Notes: a model not told the origin generated them from the sequence alone. DNA of 64,000 nucleotides from Petrimonas sp. (GCA_012839475.1 DUNG01000020.1:124001-188000); one strand, 5' to 3'. Counted from the first letter of the stretch, positions 1-7,784 are shown. Numbers and translations: made by a program.

Positions 1-143
1 TCGTTTCTCCCAAGCTCCCGGCACCCGCGGACGGGCCCGACTGCGTCGAGGGGGCGGTTTGGATTATCAACGAGAAGCTAACGGCACTCCAGCCAGGGAC
101 CATCACCATCGGCACCCGCAGGGGCGGGACGAAAAAATTTTAA
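1..143 (+). CDS. 3' end of an unidentified phage gene (partial)
   Basis: An open frame enters from the left edge, with its first full codon at base 3, and stops at TAA 141-143. It gives about 46 residues ending in a basic, glycine-rich stretch (ITIGTRRGGTKKF). The next gene starts 4 bases later, so it is probably part of the same late operon. The fragment is too short to identify. Its position just before the head genes suggests a phage structural or DNA-packaging protein, but that is inference only. Confidence 0.6.
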   Translation, partial: VSPKLPAPADGPDCVEGAVWIINEKLTALQPGTITIGTRRGGTKKF

Positions 144-147
144 AGAC

Positions 148-429
148 ATGACGAGACTATTCAAGATCATCACCAACTGGTTTAAAATCCAGCGCCTCCG
201 CTTTCAAATGCGACCTGCAAGGCTGAAAAGGGCGATAAAAAAGGCAAACCGGCTGCACGAGCGTGACGGTAAGCGGTACCGCGTTTTCTTTTTCGGGGAC
301 AGGTACCACGTGTGGAACAGGATGGAGATCCGTCGCCGGCAGGCGAGCGGGCTATTGAAGCGAAGCAAGAAGGCCGGGGAAGACTTCGACGGCATTTGCT
401 TTCACGACACCAACGCGAACAAAAATTAA
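148..429 (+). CDS. small basic phage protein, unknown function
   Basis: A 93-residue, strongly basic protein, rich in Arg and Lys, with no signal peptide or membrane segment. It lies between the partial gene ending at 143 and the DUF1320-like gene starting at 435, with only a few bases between them, so it is almost certainly co-transcribed with the late genes. The charge would suit nucleic-acid binding or capsid contact, but I recognise no family. An unrelated frame through the same DNA continues into the next gene. I treat that as a shadow because the DUF1320 family starts at the internal Met at 435. Confidence 0.6.
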   Translation: MTRLFKIITNWFKIQRLRFQMRPARLKRAIKKANRLHERDGKRYRVFFFGDRYHVWNRMEIRRRQASGLLKRSKKAGEDFDGICFHDTNANKN

Positions 430-434
430 ACGAC

Positions 435-854
435 ATGGCATTTTTAACGAAAAACGAGTTAAAGACTCACCTGTACGAGGAAAACGTGGACGTTATCTCC
501 AGGAACGACGAGACCATCCTCACCGCCGCCATCGACGCGGCCGTGCAGGAGGCGAAGGGCTACCTCGGTGACTACGACGTTAATAGCGTTTTCGGGGCAA
601 CCAGCGGGGATCGTAACGCGCTGCTCCTCGTATTCGTGAAGGATATCGCGGTGTGGCATTTCCTGAACCTGTGCAACGCCGGCACCGATTTACGCCTGCG
701 GCAAGATCGCTACGAACGTGCCATCGACTGGCTCAAGGCGGTGCAAAAGGGCAACGTCACGCCCGACTTGCCCAAGGCGGTGGACGAGTCGGGAACCCCC
801 ACCGGTGGAATCATCATTTTCGGTAGCAACCCGAAAAGGAATCAACATTTTTAA
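435..854 (+). CDS. Mu gp36-like protein, DUF1320 family
   Basis: A 139-residue protein matching the DUF1320 pattern. It starts with MAFLTKNEL, has a helical region of Asp/Glu- and Ala-rich segments with an LLVFVKDIAVWHF core, and ends with an RYERAIDWLKAVQKG helix before a disordered tail. DUF1320 includes Mu gp36, which lies in the head/neck part of that phage's virion gene order and probably acts as a head-tail connector component. I chose the ATG at 435 because the family motif begins there, although the frame is open further upstream. The portal fusion follows 12 bases later. Assignment to the family is confident; the exact structural role is inferred. Confidence 0.8.
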   Translation: MAFLTKNELKTHLYEENVDVISRNDETILTAAIDAAVQEAKGYLGDYDVNSVFGATSGDRNALLLVFVKDIAVWHFLNLCNAGTDLRLRQDRYERAIDWLKAVQKGNVTPDLPKAVDESGTPTGGIIIFGSNPKRNQHF

Positions 855-866
855 TCTTCCCAGGAT

Positions 867-3428
867 ATGGCTAAACAAACGAACAAGCAACGGCAAACCG
901 TTATCTCTCAAATAGTGATTAAAGCCCCGAGGCGCAAAACCTTCGACGTGGGCGAGTGGCGAAGGGCGCTCATCAGCGCCGACGCCGGGCGCGTGAAAGC
1001 GCTTTACGACCTATTCGAGGACTTGCTGATCGATGGCTACCTTTCCGACGCGTTCTCGAAGCGCAAGGAGGCGATCACCAACGCCGAGCTCACCTTCCAA
1101 AACGCCAAGGGAGAGGATGTCCCGGAAATAACCACGCTGATGGACACCATCGCCTTCGAGAACCTGCTAAAGCTGATCATGGACGTGGAGGGCTGGGGGC
1201 GAACCGGCGTGGAGTTCGATTTCTCTGACGGCCTCGAGGTGCACGAGATCCCAAAGAAGCACATCAACCTCGTGAACAAAACCATCCTCATCAATGACAA
1301 CGACGAGGTCGGCATACCCTACGAGGGCGATGACTTCCTTTTAATCCTTGGCGAGAAACGAAGGTACGGGTTGTTCATGAAAACCGCCCCGTTCGTGATC
1401 TGGAAGCGCGGCGGGTTCGGCGACTGGGCGCAATGGCTGGAGATCTTCGGGATGCCCCAGCGCGTGGGCAAGTACTCCATGTACGACACCGGTACCCGGC
1501 AGATCCTCGAGCAGGCGCTGGCCAACGCCGGGTCGGCCCCCTACATCGTCATCCCCAGGGAGACGGACGTGGAAACGGTGAACAACACCGGCTCCGGGTC
1601 GTCCGGCGCCTCGTACGGCGAGTTCCGCAAGGCGTGCAACGAGGAGATCCTGATCACCGTCTTGGGTCAAACGCTCACGACCATCCAGGGCGACAAGGGG
1701 GCGCGTTCCCTGGGCGAGGTGCACAAGGAGGTGGAGGAATCGAAAAACCGAGCCGACATGCGCTTCGTGCAACGGGTGCTCAACCAGCACGTGTTACCGC
1801 GCCTCGAGCGACGAGGCTTCCCCGTGAAGGGCGGTCGCTTCGTGTTCCCGGAAGCCGCGGAACAGCTAAGCGTTAACGAGCTCTCCACGCTATCCAAGAT
1901 CCTGCCCATACCGCGATCGTACTTGTACGACAAGTACAGCATACCAGTGCCAAAGGATAACGAGCCCGTTGCCGGCGAGAAACAACCCGGGCAGGAGGAC
2001 GATGGAACGTCAACCGGGGAATCACGAAAAGAGGACGAGGACGAGGGCAAGAAAACGCCAACCGCGAAACCAAAAACCAAAAAACGATTGCGGGATTTTT
2101 TCGCGCTCGCCCCGACGAAGGAGCGGGGCTGGCTGACGAGGTTAACAGGCAGTATTACGGGACGGGTAACCCTCGCCGATAAGTACTCAATCGATTTAAG
2201 GAAACTGCTTCAGGAAGCTCTCGACGAGGTTTACGGTAACGAAACGACGGGCAGGGAGCAGCCGATCGTGTCCAAGCCGCTTTTCAACATTTCAAACGAT
2301 GCCCTGCAGCAGGGGCTCGACACGGTTTTCTCCGACCCGGGGTTCGGGAAGAAAAACCAGGAGTTCATTAACGAGTTCCGGCACAACGCCGCCGTGTTCG
2401 CCGCCTTCAAGAACCACCGCCAAACGGGGGAAATCGTCGCCCTGCTGCATGACGAGGACGGCAACTTGCGCTCGTTCCGCGAGTTCAAGAAGCTGGCGCA
2501 ACGCGTATCGAGAAATTACAACGAGAACTGGTTGCAGACCGAGTACAACACCGCCGTGCGGGCCGCCAGGAACGCGGTGAATTTCCGCGAGTGGCTCGAA
2601 ACCGAACACCTGTACCCGAACCTCGAGTACGTGGAAAGCACGGCCGCGCACCCGCGTGCCTCGCACTTGAGCTACGTGGGTACCGTGCTGCCCATACGCC
2701 ACCCGTGGTGGGACAAGCACATACCGCCGTCGGCCTGGAACTGCGCCTGCTCCGTTCGCCCGACAGACAAGGACGTCACCCCCGTGCCGGGCGAGGAGTT
2801 CGTGCCGCCCGTGTTCCAGAACAACCCCGGTAAAACGGCCGAGTTCGTGAAGCTGAAGGAGCACCCTTATATCAAAGGTGTTTGCCCTTATTTCAATACC
2901 TGCTTGCGCCGCAAACCCGCCACCCAGGAACTGGCTCAAAGACAGCTCCTGGATAAGTCGCTTAAAGACGGTATCGACAAAACCAACCCGCCGGTTATAC
3001 CGGAGTGTGCTATTTGTGAAATGGCGAAAAAATCGGCACTGGCAAAAAGAAGGGAAAAGCTCCTTAATGAAATGAAGTTTTTATATAAAAAAAGTGTAAT
3101 ACGATATGTTGGTAGTGGAAAGTCTATAAAAATCAGGTTCAAAAGTAGCGGAAACAGACATTTAGTTGATGATTATTTAAGGCGTGTAAAAGGGTTTAAA
3201 AAGAAAGATTTGCTATCACTTGACAGTCTTATTAGGGAGGCTGAATACGTCCACTCATCGAAGTTGTACAAAAACAGAGATGATAATATACAGAGATTCT
3301 ATTATTTCAAAGACACTGAACGTGAGGTATATTACAATGTTGCGGAGGAGGTAGTTAAACTTAAAAACGGAAGGGTTTATCTAAACAGGTTCTTATATGC
3401 AATTACAAACACTATCCCAAAAAAATAA
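867..3428 (+). CDS. portal (DUF935) + MuF head-morphogenesis fusion with C-terminal nuclease-like domain
   Basis: An 853-residue protein with at least three parts. Residues about 1-390 resemble Mu gp29-type portal proteins (DUF935). An acidic/basic low-complexity linker follows (about 390-430). Residues about 440-680 resemble the MuF/SPP1 gp7 minor head family, with the tract SAWNCACSVRPTDKD typical of that domain. A Cys-containing joint (VCPYFNTC and PECAIC) leads to a final 120 or so residues that resemble the phage-carried Barnase/EndoU/ColicinE5/D/RelE-like nuclease (PBECR) group, with motifs HLVDDYLRR, RFYYFKD and YYNVAEE. In Mu these are separate genes gp29 and gp30. Base composition falls sharply from about 2870 onward, which suggests the tail was acquired separately. 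Portal and MuF calls are firm; the nuclease call is moderate. Confidence 0.85.
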   Translation: MAKQTNKQRQTVISQIVIKAPRRKTFDVGEWRRALISADAGRVKALYDLFEDLLIDGYLSDAFSKRKEAITNAELTFQNAKGEDVPEITTLMDTIAFENLLKLIMDVEGWGRTGVEFDFSDGLEVHEIPKKHINLVNKTILINDNDEVGIPYEGDDFLLILGEKRRYGLFMKTAPFVIWKRGGFGDWAQWLEIFGMPQRVGKYSMYDTGTRQILEQALANAGSAPYIVIPRETDVETVNNTGSGSSGASYGEFRKACNEEILITVLGQTLTTIQGDKGARSLGEVHKEVEESKNRADMRFVQRVLNQHVLPRLERRGFPVKGGRFVFPEAAEQLSVNELSTLSKILPIPRSYLYDKYSIPVPKDNEPVAGEKQPGQEDDGTSTGESRKEDEDEGKKTPTAKPKTKKRLRDFFALAPTKERGWLTRLTGSITGRVTLADKYSIDLRKLLQEALDEVYGNETTGREQPIVSKPLFNISNDALQQGLDTVFSDPGFGKKNQEFINEFRHNAAVFAAFKNHRQTGEIVALLHDEDGNLRSFREFKKLAQRVSRNYNENWLQTEYNTAVRAARNAVNFREWLETEHLYPNLEYVESTAAHPRASHLSYVGTVLPIRHPWWDKHIPPSAWNCACSVRPTDKDVTPVPGEEFVPPVFQNNPGKTAEFVKLKEHPYIKGVCPYFNTCLRRKPATQELAQRQLLDKSLKDGIDKTNPPVIPECAICEMAKKSALAKRREKLLNEMKFLYKKSVIRYVGSGKSIKIRFKSSGNRHLVDDYLRRVKGFKKKDLLSLDSLIREAEYVHSSKLYKNRDDNIQRFYYFKDTEREVYYNVAEEVVKLKNGRVYLNRFLYAITNTIPKK

Positions 3429-3475
3429 AGAGTAGCGGCGACTTAGGTCATGCCAGGTATGCCATTCTACTCTTT
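3427..3475 (+). repeat. inverted repeat just after the portal fusion
   Basis: Perfect 9-base arms AAAGAGTAG (3427-3435) and CTACTCTTT (3467-3475) flank a 31-base loop that contains two close copies of ATGCC. The left arm overlaps the stop codon of the portal fusion. It could be a weak terminator or an RNA processing stem. The rest of the gap to 3540 is AT-rich and holds no gene, so no immunity gene for the nuclease-like tail is found here. Confidence 0.5.
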
Positions 3476-3540
3476 ATCCGTTGTTTTGAACAACAAACTT
3501 ACAAAACATTTTCATATAAAAAAACTTTTTCAAAGAAAAA

Positions 3541-4038
3541 ATGAAAATAGACGAGTACGCGAGGCTATACAAGGATAAAATGAGGAGACTCGAGGAGTTC
3601 ACCCGCGGCGACGACATAAAGGACATCCTCGGCACCGAGGCCGTGAACCACTTTAAAGGGTCGTTCCAGAACGAGGGGTTCACCGACGAGGTGCTAAACC
3701 CGTGGAAGGACGTGAAAAGGCGAGACCCAAGTTCTCCATGGTACGGTCATAGTGGGCAGCGCGGGAAGTTCTCTAACGCTCGCACGACCGCCAAAATCCT
3801 TTCCGGTGAAACAAGGGAGCTACAAAACGCCATCACGTACCGGCGCATCACCAACGGCGTGCGGGTGGTAAACGATAAACCGTACGCGTCGGTCCATCAG
3901 TATGGTGGGCGCGCGAAGATTTACGGGAAAAAAGAATTCCAAATGACGCCACGCCCGTTCATGGGTAGATCCGCGGTTCTCGTTCGCAACATAAATGACA
4001 AGATACGTCGCGAAATGACGCGAATAATCAAGGATTAA
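3541..4038 (+). CDS. phage virion morphogenesis protein, Mu gpG-like
   Basis: A 165-residue protein fitting the phage virion morphogenesis (tail completion, gpG/gpS-like) family: a helical, charged N-terminus, a central WKDVKRRD segment, a basic SGETRELQNAITYRRI segment, a VVNDKPYASVHQYGG strand-rich core, and the family-typical PRPFMGRSAVL followed by a terminal amphipathic helix. Mu gpG follows MuF (gp30), which matches the order here. The protein probably helps tail joining or head completion. The AT-rich gap of 112 bases before it suggests its own ribosome binding region rather than translational coupling. Confidence 0.8.
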   Translation: MKIDEYARLYKDKMRRLEEFTRGDDIKDILGTEAVNHFKGSFQNEGFTDEVLNPWKDVKRRDPSSPWYGHSGQRGKFSNARTTAKILSGETRELQNAITYRRITNGVRVVNDKPYASVHQYGGRAKIYGKKEFQMTPRPFMGRSAVLVRNINDKIRREMTRIIKD

Positions 4039-4066
4039 ACAACGATTAAAAGATATTTAAACAACT

Positions 4067-4507
4067 ATGAAAACGATTTACAACGCCATCACGGCAAGAC
4101 TGAAAGAAAAAGTACCGGCGATCCGCTGGATTGACTTCGATAAAGGACAACTGGACTCAATGGATCGACCGGCTGTAGCGTTCCCGTGCGCCCTGCTCAC
4201 CATATCTGTTAGTAACGCCCGGAACATCACCGATCACGTGCAAGAATGCACCGGCCGCGTGCGCGTACGCCTCGCGTTCGACCGGCAGATGAAAACCGAT
4301 GCCGCCACGCCGCCAGAACACCTGGAGAAGGCGCTGGAGCCTTACGACGTGATCGCCGACGTGTATGCCGCCCTGCAGGGTTTCGGCACCGCCAACTTCG
4401 ACCCGCTCGTCCGGGCGCGGCAGGACGCGGAGAAAAGAAGCGACGGTCTGTTCGTTTACTTTATCGAGTTTAGCGTGATCTTCGAGGATGAAACGGCGGA
4501 GGGGTGA
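4067..4507 (+). CDS. tail-completion-like phage protein (Mu gp37-like position)
   Basis: A 146-residue soluble protein starting MKTIYNAITARLKEKVPAIRWID, with a central beta-rich part (RVRVRLAFDR) and a C-terminal strand pattern ending FVYFIEFSVIFEDE. This layout, a small protein with an N-terminal helix for segment ends and C-terminal strands, resembles the tail completion/neck proteins found after gpG in Mu-like phages. I cannot name the exact family. It is the last rightward gene before the convergent terminator at 4532-4559, so it closes this late transcription unit. Remaining tail and lysis genes must be elsewhere in the prophage. Confidence 0.6.
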   Translation: MKTIYNAITARLKEKVPAIRWIDFDKGQLDSMDRPAVAFPCALLTISVSNARNITDHVQECTGRVRVRLAFDRQMKTDAATPPEHLEKALEPYDVIADVYAALQGFGTANFDPLVRARQDAEKRSDGLFVYFIEFSVIFEDETAEG

Positions 4508-4531
4508 TATCGTCCAAGGGGGCATTTAACG

Positions 4532-4559
4532 AAAAAAGCGGGGGAAACCCCGCTTTTTT
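4532..4559. terminator. bidirectional intrinsic terminator
   Basis: A 12-base-pair stem (AAAAAAGCGGGG with CCCCGCTTTTTT) closes a GAAA (GNRA) tetraloop. The A-run and T-run on either side make it functional on both strands. It sits exactly where the rightward late genes meet the leftward early operon, and the stop codon of the leftward gene ending at 4559 overlaps the stem edge. Confidence 0.9.
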
Positions 4560-4786
4560 CACTCGATTTTCTTTCGTGGGTGCATTTTGATGGCCGTCTC
4601 CCAGTCGGGCATCATGCTGGAGATTAAGCCAAGCGTTCTCCACGGCATCTCGCTCCCGTTTTGCTGCACGTCTAAAAGTCCCAACACGTACAACAACTCG
4701 TCGATCAGTGCCAGCCAATCCTCTATCGGGTTGGTTCCCGTTGGCACGGTTATCACGTAACAGGCGTCTCTAAACTCTACCGCCAT
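4559..4786 (-). CDS. small phage protein, unknown function
   Basis: A 75-residue acidic-to-neutral protein with a hydrophobic but not membrane-like centre (DWLALIDELLYVLGLLDV) and a basic end (HPRKKIE). It is the last gene of the leftward early operon, starts 4 bases after the stop of the KilA-N gene, and its stop codon reaches the edge of the convergent terminator. The tight packing and clean start support a real gene. No family is recognised, and no function is proposed. Confidence 0.6.
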   Translation of the reverse strand: MAVEFRDACYVITVPTGTNPIEDWLALIDELLYVLGLLDVQQNGSEMPWRTLGLISSMMPDWETAIKMHPRKKIE

Positions 4787-4790
4787 GACC

Positions 4791-5447
4791 TTACCCTTTA
4801 AACGTTAAGCTCAGCTGGGCGTTACGGTACCTGTAGTACCCGGCCAGCAAGTCGACGTACTCTGGCGTGATGAAGTTGCGGCCGAACAGCTTCACGAAGT
4901 GCCCCGGGAACTTTTCCTTCCGGCTGGAGTAGCCCGACCGGGGGTTGCCGCCCAAGGCGCTGACCACCTCGGTGTACCGGTAAACGGGCTTGCCCTCCCA
5001 GATGACGGGGGTGACGCCGTGCTTGGGCTCGGCCCTGGCGATGGCCACCTGGCGGGTGAGGATCTTGAACACCATCTCGTTCAAGGCGATGGAGAACCTC
5101 GGGCTTAACCACCGGGCGAACTCGATGGCCACGCGGTAGTCGTTCGTCCAGGTTCCCTGCCGCTCGGGCGTGCCGCCTTGCCTTACCTCGATTAAATCGC
5201 CCGCAACCCCCTGGTTGTCTGCCGTGGCTATTTTTATAGCCACGGGAATGGCGGCAAGGTACTCTTGCGCCTGGGCGTTTTTCAGCCAGTTTGCGGGTCT
5301 CTTTTCCCTGCCATACGGCTTGGACATCTGCGTGAGGTTGAAGCTCATGTTCCCGTTTCGCACCTCGTAGGCGAACCTCGCCTCGTTGATGACGGCGATT
5401 TGAAGCTCGTTTTTAGCCCGAGCTCGGCCTTCGTTTTTTGTTAACAT
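4791..5447 (-). CDS. KilA-N domain protein
   Basis: A 218-residue protein with a KilA-N DNA-binding domain in the middle (about residues 20-120, including the family-like run YLAAIPVAIKIATAD and RQGTWTNDYRVAIEFARWLSP). A C-terminal Bro/anti-repressor-like extension carries HGVTPVIWEGKPVYRYTEV and a GRNFITPEYVDLLAGYYRYR end. KilA-N proteins are common phage regulators or antirepressors. The ATG at 5447 is chosen because it follows an A-rich leader. An upstream in-frame Met at 5498 would add 17 residues with no domain content. It is late in the early operon, so a role in host takeover or switching to late expression is possible. Confidence 0.75.
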   Translation of the reverse strand: MLTKNEGRARAKNELQIAVINEARFAYEVRNGNMSFNLTQMSKPYGREKRPANWLKNAQAQEYLAAIPVAIKIATADNQGVAGDLIEVRQGGTPERQGTWTNDYRVAIEFARWLSPRFSIALNEMVFKILTRQVAIARAEPKHGVTPVIWEGKPVYRYTEVVSALGGNPRSGYSSRKEKFPGHFVKLFGRNFITPEYVDLLAGYYRYRNAQLSLTFKG

Positions 5448-5506
5448 AATGTTGATATTTTTTAGCGTGTGGCGCGGGAAAAAAGAACGGCGCGCCACTT
5501 CCCGTT

Positions 5507-5656
5507 GCTAAAGTCTATCAACATAGGCCTGGAGCGCCATTAAGCAACTCCACGGGGTTAGCGCGCCGTATATCGCGACGTTCACCCCCGGGCATGAAAA
5601 AAGCCCGGGGCGCGACGCTGGGCAGTTTAACTGCCTATGTTGAAATACACTTTAGC
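5507..5656 (-). ncRNA. candidate structured RNA or DNA element with long base-paired ends
   Basis: The ends of this 150-base stretch pair. Bases 5507-5528 match the reverse complement of 5633-5656 at 21 of 22 positions, with one 2-base bulge; the core TCAACATAGGC pairs perfectly with GCCTATGTTGA. Inside are a second hairpin, CCCCGGGC/GCCCGGGG at 5586-5593 and 5603-5610, and an odd palindrome GGCAGTTTAACTGCC at 5621-5635. Several GGAG/CTCC and GCGC-type short pairings surround a CGTCGCG direct repeat. It lies between the HAD gene and the KilA-N gene of the early operon, so it would be transcribed leftward. It fits no RNA family I recognise. The flanking stretch 5657-5775 shows no gene. Confidence 0.5.
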
Positions 5657-5775
5657 GTCGCGAACATACGCGTTATTTTTTTAACCCGCAACGCTTTGCC
5701 GGTTTTTTTTAAAAATGGGCGTCGCCCGTCTTCGCGACGTGCGACACCCGCGATATGAAAAATCACCAATCCAAA

Positions 5776-6135
5776 TCAACATGAAACCACCTTCATCGCC
5801 GCGATCAGCCTGTAAATCTCCTCCCAAGGTGGAAGGCCACCCACGTTGTGGTCGTCAATATAGACATCGGCATATACTTTCCGGGTGTTCGTGCCGCCAT
5901 GCTTGGCGACGTTGAAGGGCGCGTTCTCGTTCACCCGGTCGAACGGGAAGCCCTTGTCAATTAGCCAGTTTATGGCTTCCAGCAATAAATCGCCGTTCCT
6001 GCAGGTGTAGATGATGATGTAATGCCCATCGTCCTTCAGCCGGCGCATGCACTCCAGCGCCTGCAGGTTCGGGTATCCAATTCGGGGGTATTCCCCGTAA
6101 TGGAGCGTCCCGTCAAAGTCAATCGAGATGATCAT
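5776..6135 (-). CDS. HAD-superfamily hydrolase
   Basis: A 119-residue minimal HAD protein. The first motif, MIISIDFDGTLH, supplies the nucleophile Asp6 and the acid Asp8. Motif II is the Thr in IIIYTCRNGD, and the acidic motif IV is YIDDHN near the C-terminus. There is only a small cap, as in small phage and Bacteroides phosphatases. Its ATG overlaps the stop of the 55-residue upstream gene (ATGA), a sign of translational coupling. The substrate is unknown; a nucleotide or 5'-phosphate substrate is plausible for a phage enzyme but unproven. Confidence 0.8.
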   Translation of the reverse strand: MIISIDFDGTLHYGEYPRIGYPNLQALECMRRLKDDGHYIIIYTCRNGDLLLEAINWLIDKGFPFDRVNENAPFNVAKHGGTNTRKVYADVYIDDHNVGGLPPWEEIYRLIAAMKVVSC

Positions 6136-6299
6136 CGTTCTTGCTTTCTATACACTCGCCACACGTGCCAAACGTGGTACACCGCCGTTGCAAGCACCAG
6201 GGCGCCAAATACGAAATTCCCATCGTGCAACATGTAACCTCCAGCTCCAAGCAGAACGCACAGCACGATACACGCGTAAAAAAAATCAACTGCTCTCAT
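6132..6299 (-). CDS. small two-helix membrane protein (55 residues)
   Basis: A 55-residue frame below usual calling thresholds. It encodes a hydrophobic segment (FFYACIVLCVLLGAGGYML), a short turn (HDGN), a second hydrophobic segment (FVFGALVLATAVYHV) and a basic tail (WRVYRKQER). Its TGA overlaps the HAD start codon by the ATGA arrangement, and upstream there is only the short gap to the DUF4494 gene. The overlap, uninterrupted frame and two-helix layout all support a real gene. Small paired membrane proteins in phages can be holin-like or superinfection proteins. Nothing here decides which. Confidence 0.65.
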   Translation of the reverse strand: MRAVDFFYACIVLCVLLGAGGYMLHDGNFVFGALVLATAVYHVWHVWRVYRKQER

Positions 6300-6317
6300 A
6301 TCCAATTCACTTAAAAG

Positions 6318-6758
6318 TTAATTATTCACTTTTTCAGCATACGGGAACACGTCAATTATTCCCGTTTCCGTGATCCCGATGATCTCGTGATCCGTCATCG
6401 TTTTTTTCATTTCCGTTTTAATGATTTCCAAAGCCTCATGAATGTCGGAAGCTTGCACCAGCATGTTCACGTTCGTACGCTTTTCCGATCCACTATTTTC
6501 ATCCAGCGTTACAAACGCTAACCTGGCATTGTAATAACGGTCTCCTGACTCGCTGAAAAACGTTTCCACGAACTTCTTGCGCCTGATGTCAGAAACGGTA
6601 AAGTCGCCGCTTATAAACGGTTGCATCTCATGAACGATTCTCTCTTCGGCCTCGGTAAACGAAAGCGCGTCTACCAGGTAAGGCTCCGTCACGCTTTTTT
6701 GCATGCCGGTATCCAGCATCTTGTCGTACTTAATTTTGCACTCGAACCAGTTGTACAT
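6318..6758 (-). CDS. DUF4494 family protein
   Basis: A 146-residue protein with clear DUF4494 features: MYNWFECKIKYDK at the start, VTEPYLVDALSFTEAEERI, PFISGDFTVSDIRRKKF in the middle, and an IIGITETGIIDVFPY end. DUF4494 proteins are common in Bacteroidetes chromosomes and phages; their function is unknown. I chose the ATG at 6758 because the family begins with this Met-x-x-Trp-Phe-Glu motif. An upstream in-frame Met at 6794 would add a 12-residue basic leader that overlaps the upstream gene. Confidence 0.8.
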   Translation of the reverse strand: MYNWFECKIKYDKMLDTGMQKSVTEPYLVDALSFTEAEERIVHEMQPFISGDFTVSDIRRKKFVETFFSESGDRYYNARLAFVTLDENSGSEKRTNVNMLVQASDIHEALEIIKTEMKKTMTDHEIIGITETGIIDVFPYAEKVNN

Positions 6759-6768
6759 AGCTGTATTT

Positions 6769-7266
6769 TTAAAATAATGTTTTCTCCTCGTCAACGTACG
6801 CGAAAAGCAGGTACGCCAGGTATTGCGTTTCCCAGTTCACGCGCTTGTTTTTATACATTTTTCGTATGATGTCCCGGCACTCGATCGCCGAGTAGCCGGT
6901 GTCCAGTCGGGCAATGTATTCATTGATGTCGTTAAGCTTCATGCGCTTGATTGATATCAACTTCACGCGCCCGCGCCGGAAATCCTTCAGGTACACGTCG
7001 TACTCCCTGCCTTGCACGTACTTCTTCTCGTTCCATAGCCGAATCGATGTGAACGCCTTGCCATTTAGCTTGCCGTTCCAGTTGTACGAGAACTCCAGTC
7101 GGTAGTCCACCCAGCCATTAAGTCGATATGCCTCGCGGCGGGCATCGGACTTGAGGATGTGGGACGATACCGTTTCACCCACGCGCCCGCCCGCGTTCCC
7201 GTTGCGCCACTCGACCACGACCCATCCGGTGGAATCTCGCTCGTACGTGTACCGGCCCCGATTCAT
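6769..7266 (-). CDS. phage protein, unknown function
   Basis: A 165-residue basic protein with several Trp and Tyr residues (for example WVDYRLEFSYNWNGK) and a helical C-terminus (QYLAYLLFAYVDEEK). It starts inside the last codons of the Gam gene (ATG at 7266, Gam stop at 7263), an overlapping coupled arrangement typical of this operon. No family is recognised. Its expression should track Gam, so a role in replication or host interaction is a guess only. Confidence 0.6.
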   Translation of the reverse strand: MNRGRYTYERDSTGWVVVEWRNGNAGGRVGETVSSHILKSDARREAYRLNGWVDYRLEFSYNWNGKLNGKAFTSIRLWNEKKYVQGREYDVYLKDFRRGRVKLISIKRMKLNDINEYIARLDTGYSAIECRDIIRKMYKNKRVNWETQYLAYLLFAYVDEEKTLF

Positions 7267-7784
7267 GCCTCCTGCTCCTCCTTCTTGAGATCGATGAAAA
7301 ACGATTCATCCTGCACCACCTCGATGCCGCACTTCTCGAACTCTGCGGCCACCTCCGGGATCTCTCTATCGGCAAGGAGCAGATCCTTTGCCGGCTCTTC
7401 CTTCACGCGAACGTAACCGGGCAGGAACTCCTTGATCAAGTTCAGCACTGCCGCCCACGTGAAGCCGCGCAACGTTTTAAGTCGCGGCGTGCCGGTACGG
7501 AAACCATATACCCCATGCGTGCCCTCCATGCTCTTTTTCTTCGAGAACAGCCGTTCCCGGTTCTCGAGCGAGTAGGCCTGCACCACCTCGAAGCTCTGCT
7601 CCCTTTTTTCTTCTAACTCCGAGATCTCGTCCGCTCGCTTGTCGCGCAGCCTCGTGATCTGCATGTCCAGTTCTGCCCTTATCTTCGCCAGCCTGGCGTC
7701 CGCGGCGGCGTATTCCGAAAACGCCGCCTCCATCTGTTCACTCGTGATCCCCTGCAGGATCACCTTCCTCGTTCTTTTTGCCAT
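7263..7784 (-). CDS. gam: host-nuclease inhibitor Gam-like protein
   Basis: A 173-residue protein matching the Mu Gam family. A charged coiled-coil (about residues 25-75, RLAKIRAELDMQITRLRDKR onward) leads to a strand-rich core with GTHGVYGFRTGTPRLKTL and WAAVLNLIKEFLPGYVRVKEEP, then an acidic C-terminal tail. Mu Gam binds the ends of linear DNA and blocks host exonucleases. In the Mu-like phage context it would protect transposing DNA. Length matches the family. Confidence 0.85.
   Translation of the reverse strand: MAKRTRKVILQGITSEQMEAAFSEYAAADARLAKIRAELDMQITRLRDKRADEISELEEKREQSFEVVQAYSLENRERLFSKKKSMEGTHGVYGFRTGTPRLKTLRGFTWAAVLNLIKEFLPGYVRVKEEPAKDLLLADREIPEVAAEFEKCGIEVVQDESFFIDLKKEEQEA

Noticed and set aside
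2292-2939. 215-residue leftward frame opposite the portal fusion
   Set aside because: Shadow of high-GC phage coding DNA; no domain, and the portal fusion is clear.
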